64,000 bases of DNA from Saccopteryx bilineata (Eukaryota; Chordata; Mammalia; Chiroptera; Emballonuridae), in NCBI RefSeq assembly GCF_036850765.1, contig NC_089498.1, positions 50,457,795-50,521,794 of the forward strand, given 5' to 3'. Under the pieces are notes generated by a model. It saw only the letters and a program-made list of their open reading frames with translations, was not told the origin of the DNA and searched no databases. Of the stretch, positions 1-12,300 are shown piece by piece; position 1 is the stretch's first letter; each line of letters begins with the position of its first letter. A program made the position numbers and the translations under genes.

Positions 1-1690
1 AACATTGTTTTATTGTAATCTGTTAACTGTGGGTAATTCTCATTCTCTTATGTTCTCTCTTGCTTATAGCGTGCCACATTGGTGTGCACTGCATTAACAG
101 TTGTAGAATTTTCAGAGCTCTATAGACAAATGACTCTACTACTGGGTGTGTAGCCGCCAGTGGGAACATTTGCTGAGTTCTGATTGTCTTGTGTGCTTGC
201 GGGCTGATTAGCCCAGTGGCTGTCAGCAATGTGTGATTACGAGACCTAGAACACTGGTCTTCCGGCCAAGTCAAATTCATGATCACAATGTGAACACGAG
301 TTACTGCCACCCAGGCCATGAAATAGACGTGTTCCACTCTAAAAACCCCTTGTGCCGTCCTCAGACATGACCCTCTCCCTTTTCTTCGAAGGTAACCACA
401 GTCCTGAGTTACACTAGTCACTTCCTTATAGTATGTGTTTTCTATTTCTCACTGTGCCAAATCCTTTCTGCCTGTCCCATTCAGGGGGTTCAGGGAAGCC
501 AGTGTTCTAACTTGCAGTTTCCCAGGTGGTTGTAAATACTTCAAGTTCTTGCTTATGTGACTGGAACAAGAACACATCTGGGTGCAAGGGTGTTGCTCCT
601 TGCATTCTAACATCAGGTTGAATGACAGGTTACTGTGCGCCACCCAAGGCCCGGCGTGGTGCCTGTTTCTCTCCCAGCCCAGCCCCTCTAACCTGCAGCA
701 CTGCTTTCCCTGGCGAGGTCTGTGCAAGGACCGGCCTGGGAATTGTCCTCCCTGCTGCTTTTGGCACTTGGAGGTGTGTTGTCAGTTCCTGCTTCTGAAG
801 CATTTGCAGGTGTAATCAGAAACCCCGCACTTGTGGATCCTTGTAAGCCGAAACCCAGTCACTATGGGATTCATTGCACAGGAAACAAGCTCCATTAAAA
901 GTCTCTTATGTAAAAGGATTTAAGATGGTTGTCAGTATCATGGTGTTTTAGAGAAATTCATTTTAACTCTGGTGTAATAACATTCCTTTGATTGAATTAA
1001 CAGCCTCTCAGCATTGTTTTATTTTAGTAGTCACAAGACTGCTTGGCTTGTGTGTGCAGAATGCCCTTCTTGTGGGTGGGCACAGTCTGGGAGCATGGTA
1101 AGTCCAGCCTCCCAGAATCTGCCCAGAGAACGACGGGTTCAAGAACTGATAACTGGGCCTATCACAACGCCCAGGTGGCCCACCTGTGTCCTACCACATG
1201 CTCTTGATGCCCCAGAGTGCCTTACGGGAAGCTAGCATCTGCTGAGCCGCTTATAGTTCATGAGTGGAATTACTGTTCTGATGCTCTAAAGGCGGGCAGT
1301 TGCTGTGAGTGAATAGTTGCTGAAGCTGCCAGGATTTTTGCCACTGAGGTTTTCTTTTGCCTGGAGGTGCTAGAACCCACCTGGTGAGAGCCACAGCAGT
1401 GACCACATCTGAGTAAGGAAGTCTGTTGTGAAGATGGAGCGCCGGGAATCATGAGCACAGGGAAAGGGAGACAAATAGAGAGAGCCCTCCTGTTTCTAAG
1501 CAGTATGGAGACAGCGTTTTGGCTGTGATTTTCAAGAGCTGTAACTTTGTTCTTGCAGCCTCAGAAACAGTGTTTTTCAAAGCTAGGTCTTCTACCTGTA
1601 TAAATGGGAGCGGTACAGGGTGGTGGTGGTGTGTGTGCATGCACACATGCGTGTGCACAGGCAAGTGTGTATGGAGGAAGTGTTAGTCAG
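1..1690. other. Unique non-coding DNA
   Basis: No repeat with clear ends and no convincing exon is visible. The open frames here are short and lack protein-like composition. A short alternating GT/CA patch lies near 1621-1665. Confidence 0.5.
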
Positions 1691-1694
1691 AAAT

Positions 1695-1790
1695 ATAGGT
1701 TCCCGAGCCCATACCTGACCCACCGAACCGTAGTCTGTGGGTGTAGAGGCTGGGAATTTTCATTTTAACCAGATACCTCTACTTTTGTGA
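1695..1790 (+). mobile_element. MER5-like hAT fossil fragment
   Basis: The stretch resembles the middle of the MER5A/B consensus as I remember it: a C-rich block, then a region like 'ctgtgggtgtagaggctggg', then 'aattttcattttaacca'. Neither terminus is preserved, so the call rests on internal similarity only. Confidence 0.45.
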
Positions 1791-2270
1791 ACAGCAGAGT
1801 CTTAAAATCTCTGATTTAGAAAGTGGTATTTTCATTCATTCATTTTGGGTGATGAGGGTTGGATTGGGAGAGGCTGGGCCTGGAAACAATAAAGAAGGGA
1901 AGGGGTCAGCCTTAGACTTACTTGTTAACCTGAAAAGCAGGTAAACCGTGCTGGGCGCTTCTCCGTCTCATTGGAAGTCTCAGGATTTGAGCCACCTCTT
2001 TTGTGCAGTGTTCTGAACCCAGAAGAGATGTGCTCTCTGGTGGCCTGAAGATGCCACTGCAGTCTCTCTGTCCTAGCCGTGCTTGTGGAGCAGCAAGCAT
2101 GTCAACTTCTAGAGTCCTCAGTGGGGAAGACCCATCTGAAGGATTAGCAGAGAGACCAGCTAGGGAGCCTTGAAACCAGTTGTAGTTTGTAGTTATACTT
2201 CCAGTCTTATTTATTCCCAAAGCAAAGTGTTTTTTGTTTGTTTTTTTTATCTTGCATCCTTCAGCTTTTT

Positions 2271-2673
2271 TTTTTCTTTTTTTTTTTTTTCATTTTTCTG
2301 AAGCTTGGAAACAGGGAGAGACAGTCAGACAGACTCCCGCATGCGCCCGACCGGGATCCACCCAGCACGCCCACCAGGGGCGACGCTCTGCCCACCAGGG
2401 GGCGATGCTCTGCCCATCCTGGGCGTCGCCATGTTGCGACCAGAGCCACTCTAGCGCCTGAGGCAGAGGCCACAGAGCCATCCCCAGCGCCCGGGCCATC
2501 TTTGCTCCAATGGAGCCCTGGCTGCGGGAGGGGAAGAGAGAGACAGAGAGGAAAGCGTGGCGGAGGGGTGGAGAAGCAAATGGGTGCTTCTCCTGTGTGC
2601 CCTGGCCGGGAATCGAACCCGGGTCCTCCGCACGCTAGGCCGATGCTCTACCGCTGAGCCAACCGGCCAGGGC
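2271..2673 (-). mobile_element. tRNA-derived bat SINE, long CpG-rich type (type A)
   Basis: On the minus strand it begins with the tRNA-like head GCCCTGGCCGGTTGGCTCAG and continues with a GGTTCGATTCCCGGCC-like B box, a CT-rich section and a GC-rich body, ending in an A-tail seen here as a T run at 2268-2291. The duplication CCTTCAGCTTTTT occurs at 2258-2270 and 2676-2688. The many intact CpGs and the clean duplication suggest a young insertion. Such elements are copied by RNA polymerase III and mobilised by L1 machinery. The long open frames across it come from its GC-rich body and are not genes. Confidence 0.9.
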
Positions 2674-2689
2674 TTCCTTCAGCTTTTTA

Positions 2690-2994
2690 ATTTAGCTAAT
2701 ACCTAGTTCTTCCGACATTGGCGGAGAGTGGACTTGTCAAGAAGCATTTAAAGTGCCACATGGATTTTTAGTTTGTTTTGGGGTGACCTTTTATTAAAGT
2801 CATTATGTTTGGGAGCTGCTTTAAATCTTTCAGTGTTTGAAGATAGAGGGTTTGTTACTTATGAAGGGTATTGAGCAACTAAAAACTGGCATAAATGTGA
2901 CCATCTTGGTACAATTCACTCATGAAATGTTAGTCATAGAGGGTTCAAGCTAGAAGGAAACCCAGAATCTCCTAACTCAGATGGTCTGTGTTCT
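2690..2994. other. Unique non-coding DNA
   Basis: AT-rich sequence with no recognisable gene or repeat ends. Confidence 0.4.
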
Positions 2995-3150
2995 CTTCTT
3001 GCTCTGCCAGTTGACACTAGCTGTATAACCTGTGCCTCATTTTCTTCAGCTGTCAAATGAGGGTAGTGATACCTATGTCATAGTATTGTTACAGGATTCT
3101 AATGATATGCAAAATGCTTGACTAGTATCTAACATACTGTAAACACTCAC
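2995..3150 (+). repeat. MIR SINE fragment
   Basis: It carries the MIR core order: a 'tgtataacctgtgcctcattttc' type stretch (3021-3045), then 'gtcaaatgagggtagtgatacc', then a decayed '...aacatactgtaaacactca' tail. It is an ancient mammalian tRNA-SINE and is strongly diverged. Confidence 0.75.
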
Positions 3151-5089
3151 ATGCCATATCACAGGTGAAAAAACAGAGAAATTTAAAAGTTTATATCTGT
3201 CCAATATAATCACTAAAATGTATGAAGCTCTGCTTCGCTTCATTGCTCAAAGATTATTCTTGACTTACCGTGTGTAATTGTAACATAAAAAGATTAACAG
3301 ACACAGCGGGACTTTTCTATCCCAATGGTTGTGGTCTTTTGTCAAGTATTGTAGCCTTTAAAAATGACTGCTAGGAAAACTGTATAGCAGGATACAGAAA
3401 ATCTATGTGGACTGTGATCAGAACTGTGTGAAAACACGATATGAAAAGTAGAAGGAAATTCATTGAAGTGACTGTGCTGTGTAAGGCATGGAATTACTGG
3501 GGCAATAATATGATGTTTATGGTTGTCAGATCTCTTACTTAAAGGGTTGGGCCAACAGGAGTGTGCGAAGAGGGCCTCTCACTCCATTGATTCAACTTAC
3601 ACTCGTCATTGATAATATTCTTTCCTCACTTTCTCAGTTCCTGGTATTAAGATGTTGCAGTTGTATTGCTAGAATCAGTAAGCAGAAAAATTAAACAACA
3701 CATAAGCACACATCTGTGAAAATGTATATGTATGTGTGTGTGTGTATATATATATGTAACAACAGAAGGAAAAATTGTAGAAGTTCCCAGTAAGAAACCA
3801 CATTTCTTGCTGAGCTATTTATATCTGCTTTTTTCCTTCTGTCTTTCCTGTGTTTAAGGAAGAGGTGTCAGATGCTTCCTCCTGTTTACATAGTTGAGCT
3901 GAAATTCCTTATAATTTTACATAGGAGAGAATGGGACTTGTTTTTAGGAACTTCTAAGTGATGGGACATACACTGAAGATATCCTTGTGTCCTGTATGAC
4001 TAGTAAAAACCCACTCCGTGGTAGAGGGATGAGAAGCTTAATTCTCTGCTGGTGAAAATACTTCCTGTGGCCTTTGGGCAGGCTCAGGCTGTTGAGAAAA
4101 CCTTCTAAAACTCTGTTGATAATAAACAGTAAGTACCGGGTATTAGTTTACACTCAGACCGAACTATATGATCTTAGACAAGTTACTTAACTTCTTTTGG
4201 GTTCAACCTTATTACCACTAGAAAAGGTTTAATTCTAATACATCTGATAGATAGATCTTCCATGTTCAGAGATTTGGCCAAGGTAGCTATATTTCATCCT
4301 TTCTCTTTGTTCCTGCACCCCGGGTTGGGTATCCATTGTACATGGCTGCTTTTGTGGGCAGGATGACAGATATGGCAGCATACATGGAAGAATGATTGCA
4401 GGTGACTTGGAAAGACACTTCGGGTTGTACTTCTGGCAGCTGAATGGGGCAATAGGCAGAGTTGAATGGTTGGTGGTTTGAATACTGATATTGCTTAAAG
4501 AAGCAAAAGCTAGTTAAAATATAAGATTATGGCCAGTAAGATAACATTTAGGGGTCTTTCTTGTCCAACTTTTGTAATTTTAGTAACAAGTTTTTGATAT
4601 GTGATGGTGTACCCCGTGGCATATTAACCAGTTTCCCTTACCGGCATGATCTCTTTTAGGTCAGAATTCTCTTCTCCGGGTTATCTGAATGGATGATAGC
4701 CAGACCAACATGTGCTTACACTAACACGGTGAATATTAGATTCAAGGTCTTGAAATTTCATGTCCTGAAACACTGACAGAACCCAGTTCTCCACTTAATC
4801 AGGAGAGATGCCATTTTCCATCGTGGTGTTTGGCTCATTTCAAGATGTTTATCTGAGATGTTTCAGATATGCAATTTAAGCCGTCAGGAGCGACTTGTTA
4901 TTTTTTAGTAGGAAGCTTCTAGTCTGGGAATTAGATTCTGAGAGGTGAGAGCTTGTGTGTGCCTTTAAATTAAATGTCCTTATTATTTTTAAAAAATGCA
5001 GATAGTAATCATAATAATGAGACAATGATGATGTTAGTGACAGTTCACAAACCATTCAGCACATGAGGTTGCCAAGCACCCTGAAATTG
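3151..5089. other. Mostly unique non-coding DNA
   Basis: About 1.9 kb without a credible gene. A short TG/TA alternating tract lies at 3729-3756. A weak MIR-like phrase ('gatcttagacaagttactta') is present near 4170-4195. I see nothing else. Confidence 0.45.
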
Positions 5090-5114
5090 TAGGGTGCAGT
5101 TGAAGAAGCATAGG

Positions 5115-5345
5115 GCAGGGAGTGTAGTGCTTACTAGGAACAAACCTAGAGCCAGAACCTGGGTTTACATCAGGCCCCACCACTTAGTAGCTGTGTGACA
5201 ACTAGCTTGATTTCTCTGGGCCTCAGTTTCTTTATTTTTAAGATAGGAAGAGATAATAAGAGTACTGTCTCTGTGAGTGGCTGTGGGGATTATATAAATA
5301 AGTTTAAGTTAATTGGCGGTATTAGTTTCTAGCATTTAGTAAGTC
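5115..5345 (+). repeat. MIR SINE
   Basis: Near full-length MIR: 'gagccagaacctgggttt', 'ccaccacttagtagctgtgtg', 'ctgggcctcagtttcttta', then a GGATTA-like block and a degenerate tail. Sense strand. Confidence 0.8.
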
Positions 5346-5660
5346 TACATCAGTTACCTCTGTAACCTTAATACTTACCAAATTGCACTCTGCTCTCTGT
5401 CTCTTTCCCTGTTGTCAACCTACTTGCAACCGGGAAGCAGTTCCCCTGGGTTCCTCTTGTGAGTAGAGGCACTGGATTTCCCTTATTTGTGCAGTGAATA
5501 GCCATGGATGATAGAGTATTTCTGGAGCAAAGCACAGCAGTGCTTACTGCTTGTTATAAAAGATTTGGGTTCCCTAAGCTCATATAAACTCATTTTCTTT
5601 TATAACAATAAAATTATTTTCCTGTTTGCCTTGATTTGGTTTTACTGTTCAATTGATTTT

Positions 5661-6057
5661 TTTTTTTTTTTTTGTATTTTTCTGAAGCTGGAAATGGGGA
5701 GAGACAGTCAGACAGACTCCCGCATGCGCCCGACCGGGATCCACCCGGCACGCCCACCAGGGGCGACGCTCTGCCCACCAGGGGGCGATGCTCTGCCCCT
5801 CTGGGGCATCGATCTGTTGCGACCAGAGCCACTCCAGCGCCTGGGGCAGAGGCCAAGGAGCCATCCCCAGTGCCTGGGCCACCTCTGCTCCAATGTAGCC
5901 TTGGCTGCGGGAGAGGAAGAGAGAGACAGAGAGGAAGGAGAGGGGGAGGGGTGGAGAAGCAGATGGGCGCTTTTCCTGTGTGCCCTGGCCGGGAATCGAA
6001 CCCGGGACTTATGCACGCCAGGCCGACGCTCTACCACTGAGCCAACCGGCCAGGGCC
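5661..6057 (-). mobile_element. tRNA-derived bat SINE, type A
   Basis: Antisense copy with a T run at the left and the tRNA-like head at the right (ctgagccaaccggccagggc). TCAATTGATTTTTTTT flanks it at 5649-5664 and from 6058. The body keeps the two CACCAGGGG..GCGA..GCTCTGCCC modules typical of this family in the window. It is young by its CpG content. Confidence 0.9.
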
Positions 6058-6429
6058 TCAATTGATTTTTTTTTCTTTTTTGCTAGTTCAGATTTTAGAT
6101 CAAGGTCTGGCTTCTACAACATTTACATCTTTTCTTTGCATTTATTCTGTTAAAGCATGTTTTCCTTTAAAATTTTCTTCTTTTTATTAAAAATTTCACA
6201 ACAAAACGTATCTAGTAAAAAGCTAGTTCATTTACTTTATTTGTCTTAAAACACTTTCAGCATTCTCATTAGTCTTTACTCATTATTATGGATATCTAAC
6301 AAATTGTTTAGTAAATAAGAAATACTAAGTTTAGTACCCTGTACTGAAAAACGCTTCTGAGTATATTCTGGTAGGGTTTGAATAATGTCCACATTTGGAT
6401 CTTCTGGCAGGATTAACAGCATTGCATAG

Positions 6430-6580
6430 ACTCAGACACCCCTTGTCCTCCTACCTGCGTGCTTTTCCTCCATGGCACTGATCACTTATCTGACACCATC
6501 TTGGGGTGGTCCTGTGGGCAGAGACTGAGTGGTGTACCAGGGTTCTGTAAATACTTGTTGACCGAGTGAATTTTGAAGAT
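6430..6580 (+). repeat. L2 LINE 3' end fragment
   Basis: The order 'cttttcctccatggcactgatcac', 'gtgggcagagactgagt' and 'taaatacttgttgaccgagtgaa' follows the L2 3' end (cell-type wording 'gggcaggga..gt...aaatatttgttgaatgaa'). Diverged and truncated. Confidence 0.6.
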
Positions 6581-6676
6581 TACTCAGGCAGTTTTGTAGG
6601 GAACAAATAGGAGAGGGGAAGGGCTGATGACAAAGAATGAATTAGGGAGCTGTTACTATGGTCCCCCTGAGATTTG

Positions 6677-7011
6677 AAGTTTATTTATTTATTTATTTTT
6701 TACAGAGACAGAGAGTGGGATAGACAGGGACAGACAGACAGGAACGGAGAGAGGTGAGAAGCATCAATCATCAGTTTTTTGTTGTGACACCTTAGTTGTT
6801 CATTGATTGCTTTCTCATATGTGCCTTGACCGCGGGCCTTCAGCAGACCGAGAAACCCCTTGCTGGAGCCAGCTACCTTGGGTCCAAGCTGGTGAGCTTT
6901 TTGCTCAAGCCAGATGAGCCTGCGCTCAAGCTGGTGACCTCGGGGTCTCGAACCTGGGTCCTCTGCATCCCAGTCCGATGCTCTATCCACTGCGCCACCG
7001 CCTGGTCAGGC
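6677..7011 (-). mobile_element. tRNA-derived bat SINE, about 330-bp type (type B)
   Basis: Antisense. The right end is the head, read on the minus strand as CCTGACCAGGCGGTGGCGCAGTGGATAGAGC-like sequence. The body has repeated CTCAAGC/AAGCTGG modules, and the tail on the left is (TTTA)n. The 16-base duplication GTCCCCCTGAGATTTG is exact at 6661-6676 and 7013-7028. Confidence 0.92.
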
Positions 7012-7028
7012 CGTCCCCCTGAGATTTG

Positions 7029-8160
7029 GTAAGAACCTAAACCAAAGCTTGGAGAGGAAAAGGGAGTCAGGAGACAGGGCGGTAGGGCTGTTCCTGATGG
7101 GTCTCATCTGGGAATGGAAGACAGGGAAAAGGAGAGCAGTCTGTAACATTCCCCGTTTCTGGTGTGGCAGTAAGTAGGTGATCTTTCTGTTCAGCTAAAG
7201 ATAAAAAATACCAGAAAACAAAACAAAACCCTAAACATTTCTTTTATAACGCAAATTGTATTAACAGGATGTGAGAATAACATTTCTGCAGCTTGTGTTT
7301 GTCAGAAATGTAGTTTCTCAAAGGCTCTAACTAGCCCTTGCTGAAATGCTGATATTAATTTGAAGGCAAGTTTCCTAAAATGTTTTGAAAGCTAGCCACA
7401 GAGGGAGGCTTTGGCCTCCAGGGAATTTGTGTCTTTGGATAGAGAGCTTTTTCTGTATCAGAGAGTTCTACTGGAGTTTCTGAAGGTCTGAATACTTAAT
7501 TAGCTTTTCAGTACCTTGAGTCACTAACAGAATTAATATTTTGAGTATAAAGTTAACAGTTCTTCCTTTTAATAAATGTTTCCTTATATAAGGATGGTCT
7601 CTGAAGCAGAGACCGCGACTGCATGCTTTATTTCACTAGTGCTGCTCTGGGTTTCCCCAGGGGGCCAGTAATTGGCATCTGCTAGCTGGCTGGGATAAAC
7701 AGTTTATTTATGGCCAAGTCCTGCCCTGTTTCTTTAAGCCTTTGAGTCAGAAAGATAGTGAACGCCATGAAAATCGCAGTCAACTTCACTTGCAGTGTGC
7801 TTTGGAAATAGGTAGACTATAACTGCTAAGTGAATTCTAATTTAGTAGCTTGGATGCATTTTGAGTGACTCTAGATATTTGCTAATTAAAAAAAATAAAG
7901 TTGATGAATGTAAGGTTCTTCAACTGATTACAACTCATTACTTTACTCTAAGATAATTTTATCTCTCTTGCTTCTTGCATACCGCATGGGAAGCTTTGCC
8001 TTTTTGCTTGGCTTTTTGGAAAGCAGAGGTGCTGGTGTGATGCTGTTGACACCTGCTGGAGCGGCTCCATGTTGTAGGGGTGGGGGATCTGGCTTCTTTC
8101 CCGTGTGATTAGAGGTATCCAGGACCTCTGGGGACCCCATCGGTTAAGTGGAAGGGATTG
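7029..8160. other. Unique non-coding DNA
   Basis: No gene or clear mobile element. A small perfect palindrome with a 3-base loop, GGTCTCTG-aag-CAGAGACC, lies near 7595-7613 and is probably chance. Confidence 0.45.
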
Positions 8161-8168
8161 GCCTACAG

Positions 8169-8517
8169 CAGAGGTCCCCAAACTTTTTACACAGGGGGCC
8201 AGTTCACTGTTCCTCAGACTGTTGGAGGGCCAGACTATAAAAAAAAACAAACTATGAACCAATCCCTATGCACACTGCACATATCTTATTTTAAAGTAAA
8301 AAAACAAACGGGAACAAATACAATGTTTAAAATAAAGAACAAGTAAATTTAAATCAACAAACTTACAAGTATTTCAATGAGAACTATGGGCCTGCTTTTG
8401 GCTAATGAGATGGTCAATGTGCTCCTCTCACTAACCACCAATGAAAGAGGTGCCCCTTCCAGAAGTGTGGCGGGGCAGGATAAATGGCCTCAGGGGGCCG
8501 CCGTTTGGGGACCCCTG
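8169..8517 (-). mobile_element. hAT miniature element, copy 1 of 4
   Basis: Non-autonomous hAT element of 349 bp with ends CAGAGGTCCCC and GGGGACCCCTG, which are inverted repeats. The 8-bp target duplication GCCTACAG (8161-8168) / GCCTAGAG (8518-8525) has one mismatch. Internal landmarks shared with the other copies are a CCAGTTCACTG..CCTCAGAC..GGAGGGCC block, an AT-rich middle, and GAAAGAGGTGCCCCTTCCAGAAG near the other end. It has no transposase; an autonomous hAT partner must have supplied it. Confidence 0.9.
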
Positions 8518-8691
8518 GCCTAGAGGCTCTTAGTCCATTTCCCAGTATTGATATTCTGCATTCTAATTCTGGGCTTGGTAAAAAGGAGGCAGCAGATCTG
8601 AGTGTACTGATGTGGAAGGATGTCCATGACATATTGTTGAGTGAAAAAAGCAACTTGTAGAACATCTTGTGTGTCTTGAAAAAGAAAGATA

Positions 8692-8816
8692 GCCTGACCT
8701 GTGGTGGCGCAGTGGATAAAGCATTGACCTGGAATGCTGAGGTTGCTGGTTCAAAACCCTGGGCTTGCCTGGTCAAGGCACATATGGGAGTTGAAGCTTC
8801 CTGCTCCTCCCCCCCT

Positions 8817-8860
<44 letters not shown>

Positions 8861-8915
8861 CCCCCCTCTAAAAAAATGAATAAATAAATAAAAATAATTA
8901 AAAAAAAAAAAAGAT
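8692..8915 (+). mobile_element. tRNA-derived bat SINE, short type (type C)
   Basis: Sense copy. The head CCTGACCTGTGGTGGCGCAG is followed by GTGGATAAAGC, a 'tggttcaaaaccctgggctt' B-box region, 'ggtcaaggcacatatgggag', a long CT tract (8810-8870) and an A-rich tail. The duplication AAAGAAAGATA lies at 8681-8691 and 8916-8926. Confidence 0.9.
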
Positions 8916-8929
8916 AAAGAAAGATACAT

Positions 8930-9300
8930 AGTGATCTAATGTGTTAACAATTGGAGTAGCAGGGAAGGACTTTTACTTCTTCATTTATATTCCTTAGAAC
9001 TACATTTTATTCACTCATTTGACTTTTAAAAGAAAAGCAACTCGAGTCAGTGGCTCTGTGATTCTCTAATTGGGCTCTGCCAGGTGCAGTTGCTGAACCA
9101 CCTCAGATGTCGGTCTGCCTAGGGCAGTTGCAGCCTGCTCCTGGCCTACACTCCCCATGGCCACAGTTGGCTTGGGCCGAGAGGTGGCTGTCTCTTTGGC
9201 TGATGTATGCCCCTTCTGGTTTTTCACTGGCTGACCCATTCATTTGCCTTTTATGCCTTGCTCATTGGCATTTGGGCTTACAACCTCCATTTTAAAATTT
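8930..9300. other. Unique non-coding DNA
   Basis: No recognisable feature between two SINEs. Confidence 0.4.
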
Positions 9301-9307
9301 AAAAACA

Positions 9308-9647
9308 GGCTCTGGCCGGTAAGCACAGTGGATGGAAGGTCAGCCCTGTATGTGGACGTCCCGGGTTGATTCCTGGTTAGGACACAGAGGAGAAGCAACC
9401 ATCTACTTTTCTCCCCATTCCTCTCCCCCTTTTCTCCCTCTTCCCCTCCAACTCGATTGGTTTGAGTGTTGGCCCTGGGCACTGAGGATAGCTCAGTTGG
9501 TATGAGGGATGGCCTTGGGCACTAAAAATAGCTCAGTTGAGTCGGCCCAAGACAGGGGTTGCTGAGTGAATCCCGGTTGGGGTGCATGCATATGCAGGAG
9601 TCTCTCTCTCTCTCTCTCTCCCCTCCTCTCATTTAAAAAAATAAAAT
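9308..9647 (+). mobile_element. Diverged type A SINE
   Basis: The head is degenerate ('ggctctggccggtaagcaca'), but the 'gtcccgggttgattcctggt' box, the CT-rich segment, a repeated 'gctcagttg' module and the (TC)n plus A-rich tail are all present. The imperfect duplication AAATTTAAAAACA / AAATTTAAAAGCA flanks it. It belongs to an older subfamily than the CpG-rich copies. Confidence 0.75.
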
Positions 9648-9661
9648 AAAATTTAAAAGCA

Positions 9662-10285
9662 AAAGAGGTCCTTCTTTAAAATCCCCAACATTTACACTTT
9701 TCATTAGTTTCAGCATGCTTTTCTGAATTAGCAGATCTTAGTGAGGTTTTGGTGTGTCCCAGCATAGTCTTTTCCTGATTGACAGATCAGGACAGCTTGG
9801 CTGTGTGTGTTTATGACACATGTGCTGTGTGATTGTACATCTCTTTGTAACTGCTAAGGGAGTGGTATTATCTCTTTATTTCTTGAATGTGGCCAGAGGT
9901 GTGACTTACTTTTGTGTTCTTCCACAGGCCCTTAATTGGGGTAGTTTCTGCCATAATTTGTTAGTGTGACTTGTGCTTCGAAAACTCTCAGTTGCCTGTG
10001 GTGGTTCAGCCAGCGGTGTAGTAATCAGGGTAGAGATTCTGAGCTTCCACCAGCTGTGCTCTGAGACCCCTACTGTCTGTGCTCCTTGCTAAGTCCCTGC
10101 TTTTCTCTGTATGCTGCAGAATGATTCAAGACCTTTCAAATTCTTTCAGCCCCAGTGCTTAGAGCTGATCTCTGCACAGCTGCCTCCTGGCCTTAGCTGT
10201 TGCTTCTTGGCCTCTCCTCACAAAGCAGACTTGCCCAGACTGGGATTTAGAGATCAGGTGGGGTGGGAGGTTTGTTGGTTGTGTT
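9662..10285. other. Unique non-coding DNA
   Basis: No repeat ends or credible exon are visible. Confidence 0.4.
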
Positions 10286-10300
10286 GATGTCACTCTTTTT

Positions 10301-10486
10301 TCTTTTCTTTAAATTTTTATTTATTTGTTTTCTAGAGAGAGAAGGGAGGAGAGAAGAGAGAGATACACTGATTTGTTGTTTATGCATTCATTGGCTGATT
10401 CTTGTATGTGCCTTGACCCGGGATTGGACCCACAACCTTAGCATATTGGGATCACTCTCTATCCAACCGAGCAACCTGGCCAGGGC
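10301..10486 (-). mobile_element. VES-like short SINE, older type (type V)
   Basis: Antisense copy of about 190 bp. The right end gives a GGCCCTGGCCAGG-like head, followed on the minus strand by a tRNA-like box, 'caaggcacatacaagaatc', a short GA/CT section and an AT-rich tail. The flank GATGTCACT / GATTTCATT is an imperfect duplication. Confidence 0.75.
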
Positions 10487-10689
10487 CGATTTCATTATTT
10501 TTTTAGCCTTGCCTTATTTGACCTGGCAACTCTTGTGGTTCTCACTCTTGCTGAAGTGAGGGAGCTCTCTGTCATCTGTCTCTTATGTCCTATTAGTGGG
10601 TGTTCTGTCTACTTGGAACAGCACCCAGAAGTTGAGGTGGACTTTTTTTAAAACCTTTGTTGGAGGTTCTTAGTTCCAGTGTCCTAAGG

Positions 10690-10882
10690 CAGCTGTCCCC
10701 AAACTACGGCCTGTGGGCCGCATGCGGCCCCCTGAGGCTATTTATCCAGCCCCCCACTGCACTTCCAGAAGGGGCACCTCTTTCATTGGTGGTCAGTGAG
10801 AGGAGCACTGTATGTGGCGGCCCTCCCAACAGTCTGAGGGACAGTGAACTGGCCCCCTGTGTAAAATGTTTGTGGACCCCTG
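10690..10882 (+). mobile_element. hAT miniature element, copy 2, internally deleted
   Basis: The ends CAGCTGTCCCC and GGACCCCTG and both subterminal blocks ('ctttcattggtggtcagtga'; 'gacagtgaactggccccctg') are present, but the AT-rich centre is missing, leaving 193 bp. The flanking 8-mers (TCCTAAGG, TAAGGAGA) do not match, so either the duplication has decayed or the copy was rearranged. Confidence 0.85.
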
Positions 10883-10889
10883 TAAGGAG

Positions 10890-11910
10890 ATCTTGATCAT
10901 TTTTCTTGTGGTGTCTACTGGAATCTCATGCAAGTGCTAGCTAGTCTGCCTTTAAGACCCATCCTACTTTACCAAGATTCTAGAGAATATATATATTAGG
11001 TTACTTGAGCCACAGTTTTCTTTAGAATTCTTGATTGTGACACCCAAAAGAATAGTGAAAATGGTATGCTTTTTTTTCATATCCGTTTTCAGAATCATTC
11101 TACTTCCTTATATCAACCCTACCTCTGACTCTTTTACACTACTGAGTCCTAGTAAGGAATTAAAATACTAACTTTCCGAAGGATACCTCCATTTCAGTAG
11201 AAGGTTCTTAAAGACTTTAGGAATAAAAACTCTGAGTCTCAAGCACCTGTTACAAATGGTGACCCAGTATTTGTGATTGCTTATGTTGAATGGTTGTTCT
11301 GTAATCACCCATGTAGGCTGGCTACACTATAGAATGTGGCAGCAAGTGACACTGAGCTTGTCCATGGAGAACAGTAGTAAACGAGGAGAGACAGAGAGAC
11401 GGCAGACGTGCTCGGTATGTTATATCAAGAGCCTTCGTCTCCTTTGCTGATTTCAGGTGCCTGTGCCATTCCTATGTTGGGGCCTGTCAGTAGAATTTCA
11501 TCTGTTCCTCTGACCATAAGCAAGCATTAAGATACAGATTAACAAATGCAGTATCAGAAGCTTAATAATTGAGAAAATAGATCTTTGTTGCACTTTGATC
11601 TAACTAATATAGATAACCCATACAAGAAGAGTAGCTTTAGACCTTTTACTGAGTGATATGAACTTAATGCAGGATATTAAGTACATGTCTTAGAGCTATT
11701 AGCTGTCATATTAATCAAGTCAGATACCTGAAAGCATTGATTCGTAGAGGCAAGCATGAACTTTTCCACCTCCCTTATCTTGCTGAGTTCATTTAAATAT
11801 TCTAAGCTAGAAATTGGGTAAAGATTTATAGTTTGTCAAACTGAGAATAAAAGAATATGAGATTTAGCTTCAGGTAAAAGTGGATTTTTTTTTTTTTTGC
11901 CTCTAAATAA
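10890..11910. other. Unique non-coding DNA
   Basis: About 1 kb with no gene or repeat I can support. Confidence 0.4.
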
Positions 11911-11914
11911 TAAC

Positions 11915-12170
11915 TAATGTAATAGTAGTTTTCATTTGCTGAGTGCTTAATGTATATCAGAAACTAAATGCTTTTTATTCATGATCTCATCTAATGCACA
12001 AAGCATATCCTTGAATATAACCTCATTTTATAAGTGAGACAAGTAAGTCAAAAAGAGGACAAACATCTTGACCAAGGTCATGCAGTTAACTAGTAAATGT
12101 TAGAACTAGTATGTGAACTAGGTGGTTTAGCCCAGGTCCAGAGTCCTAACCACTGACCACCTTGTTTCCT
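11915..12170 (-). repeat. MIR SINE
   Basis: Antisense MIR, nearly full length: 'catttgctgagtgcttaatg', 'tctcatctaatgcacaa', 'cctcattttataagtgaga', 'aaggtcatgcagttaactagtaaatg', then 'cagagtcctaaccact'. Confidence 0.8.
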
Positions 12171-12300
12171 TTAAGTGGACGATGAATCCTTAGTAGTAGC
12201 CAAGGCCGATCGTGGACTAATTGTGGACAAGGCTAATTTGACTTCATTTCAGAATATTTAATGCTAATAAAAAACACCACACCATGATTGGCAGTGTGGC

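Noticed and set aside
2238..2657. 139-residue open frame with GC-rich composition
   Set aside because: It lies entirely in an antisense SINE. Equivalent frames recur at 5508-6065, 30070-30546, 58450-58848 and 63201-63698 in other copies of the same SINE.
7595..7613. Short perfect palindrome as a regulatory site
   Set aside because: Eight-base arms are expected by chance several times in 64 kb, and nothing nearby supports a role.
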